DNA from: CBFGTJ01 sp965651815
Lineage (GTDB): Bacteria > Actinomycetota > Acidimicrobiia > Acidimicrobiales > Microtrichaceae
Direction: 5' to 3'
Length of the DNA stretch: 12,113 nucleotides
NCBI GenBank assembly: GCA_965651815.1
Contig: CBFGTJ010000095.1
Location: 1 to 12,113 of the forward strand
Shown: positions 1-6,270 of the stretch, one piece after another
Position numbering within the stretch: the first letter of the stretch is position 1
How the letters are laid out: every line of letters starts with the position of its first letter
Position numbers and translations under genes: made by a program
The notes under the pieces: model-generated
Databases searched by the model: none
The model's input: only the letters and a program-made list of their open reading frames with translations
Told to the model about the DNA's origin: nothing

Positions 1-66
1 CCACACGGCGAGCTGCGAGGCCCGCGTGGCGATCCGCAGCCGCGTGGGCTCCGCAGGGTCGGCCAC
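1..66 (-). CDS. hemC: hydroxymethylbilane synthase (porphobilinogen deaminase), N-terminal 22 residues only
   Basis: Partial gene cut by the left window edge; only the first 22 codons are present, starting at a GTG. The peptide runs from an Ala/Asp/Pro-rich leader into LRIATRASQLAVW, which is the first beta strand and the R-x-S-x-LA-x-W signature that opens porphobilinogen deaminases. The family polymerises four porphobilinogens into hydroxymethylbilane in the cytoplasm, two steps after HemA in tetrapyrrole synthesis. The start lies 5 bp beyond the hemA stop, with GAGG of the hemA end acting as a close ribosome binding site, so translation is probably coupled to hemA. The position after hemA matches the rex-hemA-hemC order known in Streptomyces. 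The dipyrromethane-cofactor Cys lies outside the window and cannot be checked. Confidence 0.85.
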   Translation of the reverse strand, partial: MADPAEPTRLRIATRASQLAVW

Positions 67-71
67 CGGCC

Positions 72-1406
72 TCAGCCGAGGTCGAACAGGTCGCGGACCG
101 AGTCGGCCAGGCGGTCGCCGCGGGCGGAGCCGGCCGCCTCCTTGAGCCGCACGGTCGGTGAGTGGAGCACCTTCGCGAGCACGCCGCGGGGGAGCGCCTC
201 GACGGCGTCGCGCTGCTCGGGGGTGAGCCCCTCGAGGCGGCTGGCGTAGCGCTGCAGCTCGGCGAGCCGAAGCTGCTCGGCCTGCTCCCGCAGGGCGCGC
301 ACGACCGGGGTGACCTCGCGAGCGTTGGTGGAGGCCTCGTACCGCCCCAGCTCCTCCTCGACGATCGCCCGCACGGCGTCGACCTCGGCGTGGCGCCGGG
401 CGAGGTTCGCCTCGGTCATCGCGGCGACGTCGTCCATGTCGAGCAGCTCGACGCCGTCGAGCTCGGACACCGCCGGGTCGACGTCGCGGGGCACGCCCAC
501 GTCGACCACGGTCAGGGGCCGGTCGCGGCCCTCCAGCGCCCGGCGCACCTGGTCGACGGTGATGACCGCGCCCGACGCGTTGGTCGCGGTGAGCAGCACG
601 TCCGCGTCGCGCAGGTGCGCGTCCACGAGGTCGAGGCCGCCGCCGCGGACCGAGGTGGTGGGCTCGTCGGAGGTCCCGGCGAGCCGGTCGAGGATCGAGT
701 CCGCCAGCTCGGCCGCCCGCGACCCGGTGCGGTTGGCGATCACGAGCTCGGCGACGCCGGCGTCGGCCAGGAACGACGCCATCCCGCGGGCCATGCTGCC
801 GGCACCGACGAGCAGCGTGCGCCGGCCGGCGAGCCGGGAGGCGGAGTCGGACAGCGACTCGTCGTCGGCGGCGCCGGACATGCCACCGGCGAGCAGCACC
901 GCGGCCTGGGACACCGAGGTGACGTGCCGTGCGATGCGGGTCTCGGTGCGGGCGCGCTTGCCGACCTCGACCGCGTGGCGGAACAGGTGGTTGAGGGTGC
1001 GGCGGGCGGTGCCCTCCTCGCGGGCCACCTCCCACGCCTGGCGCACCTGCCCGAGGATCTCGTGCTCGCCGGGCACGGCGGAGTCCAGCCCGGCGGTCAC
1101 CTCGAACAGGTGGCGCACCGCGGCCTCGTCGTAGTGGACGTAGAGGCTGTCGGCGAACAGGTCCGGCGGCAGGTAGGTGAGGTCGCTGAAGAAGTCGCGC
1201 ACCTGGCCGTAGGCGCCGTGGAACCGCTCCGCGACCACGTACACCTCGGTGCGGTTGCACGTGGCGAGCACCGCCGCCTCCGAGAGGTCCGACGCGGCCG
1301 ACAGGTCGTGGAGGAACTTCGGGAGGCGGTCACCCGTCACCACCATCCGCTCGAGGAGGTCGAGCGGCGCGGTTCGGTGGTTCGCTCCTACGACGACGAC
1401 AGACAC
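72..1406 (-). CDS. hemA: glutamyl-tRNA reductase
   Basis: 444 residues, a normal length. It reduces Glu-tRNA(Glu) with NADPH to glutamate-1-semialdehyde, the first committed step of the C5 haem pathway. Visible motifs: the opening GANHRTAPLDLLER (residues 7-20), the nucleophile Cys50 in ATCNRTEVY, His99 and GEHEILGQVR (113-122) of the catalytic domain, a Rossmann GAGSMA (201-206) and VIANRT (222-227), and a C-terminal helical dimerisation domain. A Ser/Asp-rich insert (about 176-194) precedes the Rossmann fold. The start is GTG at 1406, inside the last 19 bp of the upstream SirC-like gene. An AAGGAG sits 11 nt before it, so expression is likely coupled to that gene. Regulation is presumably by Rex at the operon head. 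The family and active-site Cys are clear; the exact start is slightly less certain. Confidence 0.96.
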   Translation of the reverse strand: MSVVVVGANHRTAPLDLLERMVVTGDRLPKFLHDLSAASDLSEAAVLATCNRTEVYVVAERFHGAYGQVRDFFSDLTYLPPDLFADSLYVHYDEAAVRHLFEVTAGLDSAVPGEHEILGQVRQAWEVAREEGTARRTLNHLFRHAVEVGKRARTETRIARHVTSVSQAAVLLAGGMSGAADDESLSDSASRLAGRRTLLVGAGSMARGMASFLADAGVAELVIANRTGSRAAELADSILDRLAGTSDEPTTSVRGGGLDLVDAHLRDADVLLTATNASGAVITVDQVRRALEGRDRPLTVVDVGVPRDVDPAVSELDGVELLDMDDVAAMTEANLARRHAEVDAVRAIVEEELGRYEASTNAREVTPVVRALREQAEQLRLAELQRYASRLEGLTPEQRDAVEALPRGVLAKVLHSPTVRLKEAAGSARGDRLADSVRDLFDLG

Positions 1407-2083
1407 GCCAGCAGGCGCTCCTTCGCTTCGGCCCGTCGGCCCTGATCGATCAGGTCAAGGATGCTCGCATCGAGCGCTCCCCGCCAGTCCGGACGCACCT
1501 CAGTGGCATCCGTCCCACCTCGGGCCCGCCGCAGCTCCGCACGGACCTCCTCCACGACCTCCACGAGCAGACCGTACCCGTCCGGGCCGAGCCCGATGAG
1601 GCGGTCGAACCCGTCGTCGAGCACCTCGGCCAGCCACCTCGCCGTGGTGGGCGACGCAGCGCCGGTCGACACCGCGACCGTGACGGGTCCCCTGCGCAGG
1701 ACCGCGGGGAAGGTGAGGTCGCCGCGGGTGCCGGCGCCGGCCCGGTTGACCAGCGCGCCCGCGGCGTGCGCGGCGGCCTCCGCCTCGGCGTCCACCTCCG
1801 GCGAGCCGGTCGCGACGACCACGACGCGGGCCCCCGCGACGTCCGCGGCCTCGAAGGGCCGGCGGTGCACCTCGACGCGCCCCTCCGCCTCGAGCGGCTC
1901 CAGGGACGGGTCGACCCGGGGTGCGACGACCGTGACGTGCGCGCCGGCGTCGACGAGGGTCCGGGCACGGCGCGCCCCGACGGGCCCGGCGCCGACGACC
2001 ACGCACCGCTGTCCGGCGACCCGCAGCTGCACGGGGAGCCCGCCGTCCCGCCCGACCGTCCCGTGCTCGCCGCTGCCGTCCAC
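1388..2083 (-). CDS. SirC/CysG-N/Met8-like precorrin-2 dehydrogenase / sirohydrochlorin ferrochelatase family protein
   Basis: 231 residues. The N-terminal Rossmann half is plain: LPVQLRVAGQRCVVVGAGPVGARRARTL (about 16-43) matches the opening of CysG/SirC, followed by the VVAP strand, ALVN (110-113), and the VAVSTGAASP segment (136-145) typical of the dimerisation region. Family members oxidise precorrin-2 with NAD+ and may insert iron to make sirohaem. By manual alignment, the position of the essential Asp (Asp104 of E. coli CysG, Asp141 of Met8p) is Gly116 here, in NRAGAG, so catalysis is doubtful. It starts at GTG 4 bp after the rex stop and overlaps hemA by 19 bp, so it is firmly inside the rex-hem operon. 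A shorter start at an in-frame GTG (codon 18) is possible. No gene symbol is given because activity is uncertain. Confidence 0.85.
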   Translation of the reverse strand: MDGSGEHGTVGRDGGLPVQLRVAGQRCVVVGAGPVGARRARTLVDAGAHVTVVAPRVDPSLEPLEAEGRVEVHRRPFEAADVAGARVVVVATGSPEVDAEAEAAAHAAGALVNRAGAGTRGDLTFPAVLRRGPVTVAVSTGAASPTTARWLAEVLDDGFDRLIGLGPDGYGLLVEVVEEVRAELRRARGGTDATEVRPDWRGALDASILDLIDQGRRAEAKERLLACLSSS

Positions 2084-2087
2084 GCCC

Positions 2088-2732
2088 TCAGCCTGCCGTG
2101 CGGCGCTCCTCGTGGAAGGCCAGGATCTGCAGCTCGACCGCCACGTCCACGTCGCGCACCAGCACGTCCGAGGGCACGTCCAGCACGGTCGGCGCGAAGT
2201 TGAGGATCGAGCGGACGCCCGACTCGATCAGGCGCTCGGCGGCGTGCTGCGCCGCCCCCGGCGGGGTGGTGATGATCCCGATCACGACCCCGTGCTCGCG
2301 GACGAGGTCGCCGAGGCGGTCCTGGTGGTGGACGACGACGTCGCCGATCTTCTGGCCGACCTTCTCCTCGTCGATGTCCACGACGGCGACGACGGTGAAA
2401 CCCCGGTCGGGGAAGCCGGCGAACTTCGCGAGCGCGGAGCCGAGGTTGCCCGCGCCGACGATGACGCAGGGCCAGTCGTGGTCGAGCCCGAGCTCGCTGC
2501 GGATCTCGACGAGCAGCTGCTCGACCTCGTAGCCGACGCCCCTGGTGCCGTAGGTGCCGAAGTACGACAGGTCCTTGCGCACCTTGGCGGCGTTCACCCC
2601 GGCGAGGTCGGCGAGCTGCTCGGACGAGACGGTGGGCCGGCCCTCGGCCTGCAGCTCGAGCAGGCACCGGTGGTAGACGGGGAGCCGTGCGATCGTCGCA
2701 TCCGGGATGACCCGGCCACGCAGGTCGGACAT
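2088..2732 (-). CDS. rex: redox-sensing transcriptional repressor Rex
   Basis: 214 residues, full length. A winged-helix DNA-binding domain (about 10-80) contains RLPVYHRCLLEL and SSEQLADLAGVNAAKVRKDLSYFGTYGTRGVGY, the very conserved Rex signature. A Rossmann domain follows with VGAGNLG (92-98), the acidic VVDID (117-121) that binds the adenine ribose, and a C-terminal helix for domain-swapped dimerisation. Rex senses the NADH/NAD+ ratio and releases DNA when NADH is high. It heads an operon with sirC-like, hemA and hemC; the rex-hemACD arrangement is established in Streptomyces coelicolor, where Rex represses its own operon. The ATG has no Shine-Dalgarno but follows a TACCGT -10 box by 6 nt, suggesting a leaderless message. 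Identification is secure. Confidence 0.97.
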   Translation of the reverse strand: MSDLRGRVIPDATIARLPVYHRCLLELQAEGRPTVSSEQLADLAGVNAAKVRKDLSYFGTYGTRGVGYEVEQLLVEIRSELGLDHDWPCVIVGAGNLGSALAKFAGFPDRGFTVVAVVDIDEEKVGQKIGDVVVHHQDRLGDLVREHGVVIGIITTPPGAAQHAAERLIESGVRSILNFAPTVLDVPSDVLVRDVDVAVELQILAFHEERRTAG

Positions 2733-2738
2733 GGGTCG

Positions 2739-2768
2739 ACGGTACAGCGCTCGTTCGCGAATTCACAA
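2739..2768 (-). promoter_or_regulatory. predicted leaderless rex promoter with overlapping Rex half-operator
   Basis: Read on the minus strand: -35 TTGTGA (2763-2768), 18-bp spacer, -10 TACCGT (2739-2744), then 6 nt to the rex ATG, so transcription would start at or next to the A of ATG. The -35 lies in TTGTGAA (2762-2768), a perfect half of the Rex operator TTGTGAAnnnnTTCACAA. The other half of the 18-bp site (2751-2757) matches at only about 3 of 7 positions. Rex binding here would block RNA polymerase, giving autoregulation of rex and control of hemA/hemC. The promoter elements are seen directly; Rex binding is inferred. Confidence 0.55.
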
Positions 2769-2800
2769 AGTCCGCGGCGAGGGGCCCGTGCGGGCGCCGC

Positions 2801-2815
2801 GGCGGCTCAGCCACC
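2801..2815 (-). terminator. small hairpin with the acyl-CoA synthetase stop codon in its loop
   Basis: On the minus strand GGTGGC-TGA-GCCGCC forms a 6-bp stem (one T-G wobble) whose 3-nt loop is the TGA stop of the acyl-CoA synthetase. GC-rich sequence follows and there is no T tract, as is usual in actinobacteria. It may be a weak terminator between this gene and rex. The structure is seen; the function is inferred. Confidence 0.3.
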
Positions 2816-4312
2816 CTCCTGCTCGCGCAGGGCGAACCGCAGCGTCTTGCCGGTGAGGCCCCGGGGGATGTCGTCCACGAACCACACCTTGGACGGGCAC
2901 TTGTAGCCGGGAAGGCGCTCCGCGCAGAACGCGATGACGTCCTCCTCCTCGATCGGGATGCCGGGGCGTGCGACGACGTAGGCCTTCACCGCCTCACCCG
3001 TGTACGGGTGGGGCACCCCGACCACCGCGCTCGCCGCGATGGCCGGGTGGTCCGCGAGCACCGCCTCCACCTCCGCCGGGTACACGTTGAACCCGGACAC
3101 GATGATCAGGTCCTTCGCGCGGTCGACCAGGAACAGGTAGCCGTCGTCGTCGACCACCGCGACGTCACCGGTGCGCAGCCAGCCGTCCTCGGTGAGCACC
3201 GCCGCGGTCGCCTCCGGGTCGTCCCAGTAGCCGGCGAAGACGTTCGGGCCCCGGACCCACACCTCCCCGGCGTCGCCGACGAGCACGTCGTGGCCCTCGG
3301 AGTCCACCAGGCGCAGCTCCAAGCCGGGGACCGGGATGCCGATGGACCCGGGCGGGGCGTCGGTGCCGCGGGGGCTCGCAACCACCGGCGAGGCCTCGGT
3401 CAGCCCGTAGCCCTCCTCGAGGTGCAGCCCGAACTTGGCCTCGATCGCCTGGGCGACCTCGACGGGCAGCTTGGCGGCGCCGGACACCGCGACGCGCACC
3501 GACGACATCACCGACGGATCGACGCCGGGCACACCGGCCCACGCCGCCCACATCGTCGGCGGCCCGAGGATCGTCGTGACCTTGTGCTTCTCCACGGCCT
3601 CGAGCGCCGACACCGGGTCGAAGCGCTCGACCAGCAGCACGGTCGCGCCGACGTGGAGCCCGACGCCGAGCACCACGTTGAGCCCGAAGATGTGGAACAG
3701 CGGCAGCACCGCGAGCAGCACGTCGCTCGAGTTCGTCGGCTCCCCGCCCGTCGCCAGCGTCTGGCGGATGTTCACCAGCAGGTTCCGGTGGGTGAGCACC
3801 GCCGCCCGTGGTGCACCGGCGGTGCCGGAGGTGAAGATGAGCACCGCGGGGTCGTCGGGGTCCCGGTCGACCACCGGCGCCCCGATCTCGGTGGACAGCT
3901 CCTCGATCGACGAGCCCCCGTCGGGCACGTAGCCCGCGCCGATGACGTGCTCGACGGTCGGGATCGACGCACGGTCCAGCCCGGAGAACACGGCGCGGCC
4001 CGACGGGCCGACGACCACGGCCCTCGCCCCGACGGTGCGGAGCTCCCCGACCATCGCGGCGGCGGGGTTGGTCGGGTTGAGCGGCACCGCCACCAGGCCC
4101 GCGGAGAGGGCGGCGAGGTACGACACCACGAAGTAGCGGTTGTTGCCGGCGAGGATCGCGACCCGGTCCCCCGGTTCGAGCCCCAGGCCGATGAGGCCCG
4201 TTCGGAAGCGCGCGACCTGGTCGCGGAGGCTGCCGTAGTCGGTCGGCTTGCCGCGGCTGATCAGCGCGATGGACTCCGCCGGGTGGTCGTCGATGAGCGT
4301 CGCCAGGTTCAC
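2807..4312 (-). CDS. acyl-CoA synthetase (AMP-forming, class I adenylate-forming enzyme)
   Basis: 501 residues, the full length for medium/long-chain fatty acyl-CoA or acyl-ACP ligases. Motifs in order: phosphate-binding loop TSGTAGAPRAAVLTH (161-175, with Arg169 where Lys is usual), LPLFHIFGLNVVL (203-215), GYGLTEASPVV (301-311), TGD (381-383), the hinge region DRAKDLIIVSGFNVYPAEVE (397-416), and the C-terminal catalytic lysine Lys489 in GLTGKTLRFALRE. It activates a carboxylic acid as acyl-AMP and transfers it to CoA; the substrate cannot be read from sequence. The start is GTG, the first start codon after an in-frame TAG that is itself part of the -10 box TAGCCT 9 nt upstream. No Shine-Dalgarno is present, so it is probably leaderless. 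It is divergent from the CAP gene and has no obvious functional partner nearby. Confidence 0.92.
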   Translation of the reverse strand: MNLATLIDDHPAESIALISRGKPTDYGSLRDQVARFRTGLIGLGLEPGDRVAILAGNNRYFVVSYLAALSAGLVAVPLNPTNPAAAMVGELRTVGARAVVVGPSGRAVFSGLDRASIPTVEHVIGAGYVPDGGSSIEELSTEIGAPVVDRDPDDPAVLIFTSGTAGAPRAAVLTHRNLLVNIRQTLATGGEPTNSSDVLLAVLPLFHIFGLNVVLGVGLHVGATVLLVERFDPVSALEAVEKHKVTTILGPPTMWAAWAGVPGVDPSVMSSVRVAVSGAAKLPVEVAQAIEAKFGLHLEEGYGLTEASPVVASPRGTDAPPGSIGIPVPGLELRLVDSEGHDVLVGDAGEVWVRGPNVFAGYWDDPEATAAVLTEDGWLRTGDVAVVDDDGYLFLVDRAKDLIIVSGFNVYPAEVEAVLADHPAIAASAVVGVPHPYTGEAVKAYVVARPGIPIEEEDVIAFCAERLPGYKCPSKVWFVDDIPRGLTGKTLRFALREQEGG

Positions 4313-4492
4313 CGAGTCGGGAGGCTACTCGGCGGCGTGACACCGGCCACACGGCGGCACCGGAGCGCCCCGTGAGGTGTCGCCGGCGCCCGTCCCCGTG
4401 TGACACCGGTCCCGGGGCGAAACGCTCAAGCGGCCCGGCGACCGTGCCGAGACCCCGGGAGACCGATCCCGCACGGCAGATGGAGGACGAGG
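4313..4492. promoter_or_regulatory. divergent promoter region between the acyl-CoA synthetase and CAP genes, with repeated GTGACACCGG
   Basis: The leftward promoter has a -10 TAGCCT (4322-4327, minus strand) 9 nt before the synthetase GTG, with no clear -35. The decamer GTGACACCGG occurs twice on the plus strand (4337-4346 and 4400-4409), and an inverted GGTGTC lies between them at 4376-4381, so it could be a set of operator half-sites. For the rightward CAP gene, no TA dinucleotide exists from 4381 to the ATG, so a standard TAnnnT -10 is impossible there. The best alternative is TCAA (4426-4429), a 16-nt spacer and GCCGAGAC (4446-4453), loosely like a sigma-28/WhiG promoter. Repeats are directly visible; factor assignments are speculative. 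Confidence 0.4.
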
Positions 4493-5176
4493 ATGCGCCG
4501 CAGGTCCCGGATCGCCGTGGTGGCCGTGCTCCTCGCGGGTGCCCTGCTGCCCGTGCTGGCCGCGCCCGCGCTCGCCCGCACGGCGCACCCTGCGGCCGCG
4601 GCGGTCCCCTCGCCCGCCGCCGCGGAGGCGGACTTCGTGGCGCGCATCAACGGGTTGCGCGCCTCCCGTGGCCTCGGGCCGCTGTCGGTGGACCCGGAGC
4701 TGACCGCGGCGGCGAGGTCGTGGGCGTCGGTGATGGCCGGCGAGGGACGGATCTTCCACGCCTCCGACCTGTCGGCCGGCGTCACCACGAGGTGGGCGAA
4801 GCTCGGCGAGAACGTGGGGGTCGGGGGCGACGTGGCGAGCCTGTTCCAGGCGTTCGTCGACAGCCCGTCGCACCTCGCCAACCTGGTCGACCCCGCTTAC
4901 TCGCGGGTCGGCGTCGGCGTGGTCGTCTCGGGGAACCGCATCTACACGGCCCACCGGTTCATGGCCGTGGCGGCACCCCCGCCGACGACGACGGCCCCGC
5001 CACCACCGCCGACCAGCGCGCCTCCGCCCACCGCCCCGCCGACGACCGCGGCGCCGACCACGACCGCGCCGCCGACGACCACCACCTCCGCCCCGCCGAC
5101 CACGACGCCCCCGCCACGCCCGCCGTCGAAGCTGGGGCCGCTCGAGGAGCTGGCAGCGCTGGTCGAGCGCGGCTGA
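4493..5176 (+). CDS. secreted CAP/SCP-domain protein (YkwD-like) with Pro/Thr-rich C-terminal tail
   Basis: 227 residues from an ATG preceded by GGAGG with a 6-nt spacing, one of the best ribosome binding sites in the window; an in-frame upstream extension to 4400 has no such site. Residues 1-28 are a signal peptide: MRRRSR, a hydrophobic core, then ALA before Arg29. Residues 45-158 form the CAP domain: FVARINGLRASRGLGPLSVDPEL, His89 in IFHASDLS, Glu106 in LGENVG, and SPSHLANLVDPAYSRVGVGVV with His127. Residues 160-212 are an AP/PT/T-rich, probably extended wall-spanning segment, followed by a short Leu/Glu-rich end. There is no sorting motif or membrane anchor, so it is likely secreted or wall-associated. 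Bacterial CAP proteins have no single agreed function. It stands alone, convergent with the microprotein gene. Confidence 0.9.
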   Translation: MRRRSRIAVVAVLLAGALLPVLAAPALARTAHPAAAAVPSPAAAEADFVARINGLRASRGLGPLSVDPELTAAARSWASVMAGEGRIFHASDLSAGVTTRWAKLGENVGVGGDVASLFQAFVDSPSHLANLVDPAYSRVGVGVVVSGNRIYTAHRFMAVAAPPPTTTAPPPPPTSAPPPTAPPTTAAPTTTAPPTTTTSAPPTTTPPPRPPSKLGPLEELAALVERG

Positions 5177-5199
5177 GCCGCCCGCGGGCTCAGCCCGCG
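5169..5199. terminator. tandem hairpins at the convergent gene end, each with a TGA stop codon in its loop
   Basis: Two perfect adjacent stem-loops. GCGGC-TGA-GCCGC (5169-5181) has the plus-strand stop of the CAP gene in its loop. CGCGGGC-TCA-GCCCGCG (5183-5199) has a 7-bp stem and carries the minus-strand stop of the microprotein gene in its loop. Together they form a likely bidirectional terminator between convergent transcripts. No T tract is present on either strand. Confidence 0.6.
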
Positions 5200-5279
5200 A
5201 GGATGACGAGCTGCAGGAACGACGCCCCCACGACGATCAGCAGGAGCACGACGATCGCGATGGTGGTGGCTCGGCGCAT
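5190..5279 (-). CDS. 29-residue single-span membrane microprotein, function unknown
   Basis: Short ORF below usual calling limits: ATG at 5279, stop at 5190-5192. The protein starts MRRATT, runs through about 20 hydrophobic residues (IAIVVLLLIVVGASFLQLVI) and ends LAG. This is a basic N-terminus followed by one membrane helix, so a small inner-membrane protein with its N-terminus in the cytoplasm is likely. An AGAGG (minus strand, 5285-5289) sits 5 nt before the ATG. The start lies 20 bp after the SAM-hydroxide adenosyltransferase stop, which suggests the end of that operon, and a hairpin overlaps its own stop. I cannot assign a function. It could be a chance ORF, but the ribosome binding site, position and clean topology argue for a real gene. 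Confidence 0.6.
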   Translation of the reverse strand: MRRATTIAIVVLLLIVVGASFLQLVILAG

Positions 5280-5299
5280 CGGTGCCTCTCAGTCGCGGG

Positions 5300-6214
5300 T
5301 CAGTCGCGGGGCCGGTCGCGGCCGGGCGGGCTCGACAGCTCGACGCGGGTGGTGGCGCCCGCCGGTGCGGCGTCGGCCACGTCGATCGGGACGAGGGTGA
5401 GGTGGTCGCCGGGCCCGAGCGACAGCTCCTCGGCCGCGGACGCCCGGTCGGCGACCAGGGCGATGAGCCCGTAGCTGTCGACCGCCAGTCCGACCGCACC
5501 GGTGTCGAGCTGCGCGAAGTGGTCGACCCGGCGTGCGGTCCGGGCGGGGCGGGTGCGCCCGTCGTCGGAGGGGTCCTCGGCGCGCACCTCGAACACCTCG
5601 CCCAGCTCGTCGAGGTCGCCGGGCTCGACGTTCAGCTGGACGTTGCCGTAGCGGTCGACCCAGAGGACGTCCGCGTGCAGCCCGTCCTCCGCGGCCTCCG
5701 CGACGGGGAACAGGCCGGGGGTGAGCCCGGCCGGGTCGACCGCCTCGCCGAGGTCCTCGAAGGCCACCTCCCCGCTGCACAGCCGCGCCGCGACGGGGGC
5801 GAAGACGTCCCGGCCGTCGAAGAGGGGACCCGGCGACTCGAGGTGGTGCTCCGGGTCGTTCAGCCAGACGGCCCGCGTCGCGCCGCCCAGCATCGCGACC
5901 GCGGGTGCGAGCAGCCCGTTGTCGGGGCCGACCAGCACCGCGGCGCCGTCCGCGACCTCGACCGCCACCCCGCGCCGGTCGGAGCCGACGCCCGGGTCCA
6001 CCACGGCGAGGATCACCCCGGGGCACAGGTACTGCACCGACCTGGCCAGGGCCAGCCCGCCGGCGCGCACGTCGAAGGGCGGGATGTCGTGGGTGACGTC
6101 GATGACGGTGACCTCGGGGCAGAGCTGCCGGATCACCGAGTGGACGACGCCGACGAACTCGTCCGTGCGCCCGTAGTCGGAGAGGAACGAGATCGTGTCG
6201 TATCGGAGCGCCAT
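5300..6214 (-). CDS. S-adenosyl-L-methionine hydroxide adenosyltransferase family protein (DUF62)
   Basis: 304 residues, typical length. Family members split SAM with water or hydroxide into adenosine and methionine and are relatives of fluorinase and chlorinase. N-terminal domain: FLSDYGRTDEFVGVVHSVI (10-28), IDVTHDIPPFDVRAGGLAL (38-56), VVDPGVGSDRRG (71-82, with the catalytic Asp73 and Arg80), VGPDNGLL (95-102), then LFDGRDVFAPVAARL (131-145). In the well-studied archaeal homologue the triad is Asp-Arg-His, with His in FHGRD; here that position is Asp133. The C-terminal barrel shows VDRYGNVQLN. The ATG at 6214 fits the family start, follows a TACCGT -10 box by 9 nt and has no clear Shine-Dalgarno; longer in-frame extensions run antisense into proC and look spurious. 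It lies 56 bp after proC and upstream of the microprotein. Confidence 0.92.
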   Translation of the reverse strand: MALRYDTISFLSDYGRTDEFVGVVHSVIRQLCPEVTVIDVTHDIPPFDVRAGGLALARSVQYLCPGVILAVVDPGVGSDRRGVAVEVADGAAVLVGPDNGLLAPAVAMLGGATRAVWLNDPEHHLESPGPLFDGRDVFAPVAARLCSGEVAFEDLGEAVDPAGLTPGLFPVAEAAEDGLHADVLWVDRYGNVQLNVEPGDLDELGEVFEVRAEDPSDDGRTRPARTARRVDHFAQLDTGAVGLAVDSYGLIALVADRASAAEELSLGPGDHLTLVPIDVADAAPAGATTRVELSSPPGRDRPRD

Positions 6215-6223
6215 GGCGCCCCG

Positions 6224-6229
6224 ACGGTA
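6224..6229 (-). promoter_or_regulatory. candidate -10 box (TACCGT) for the DUF62 gene
   Basis: TACCGT on the minus strand ends 9 nt before the ATG at 6214. No convincing -35 is visible 16-19 bp upstream. Identical hexamers precede rex, the XRE gene and the histidine phosphatase gene, which supports a shared promoter type. Confidence 0.4.
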
Positions 6230-6270
6230 CCCCCGGACGCGAGGCCCGGTGGAGCCGGGGTCGGGAACCG

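Noticed and set aside
162..1445. Long plus-strand ORF antisense to hemA (427 codons)
   Set aside because: High GC gives long open shadow frames; the product is low-complexity Arg/Gly/Val/His with no motif, while the minus strand encodes a complete HemA.
3008..4375. 455-codon plus-strand ORF opposite the acyl-CoA synthetase
   Set aside because: A shadow frame rich in Arg/His/Gly/Val with no recognisable motif; all conserved motifs are on the minus strand.
4419..4446. ECF-type promoter (GAAAC ... CGTG) for the CAP gene
   Set aside because: The spacer is 19 nt rather than the usual 16-17 and the -35 lacks the GGAAC match.
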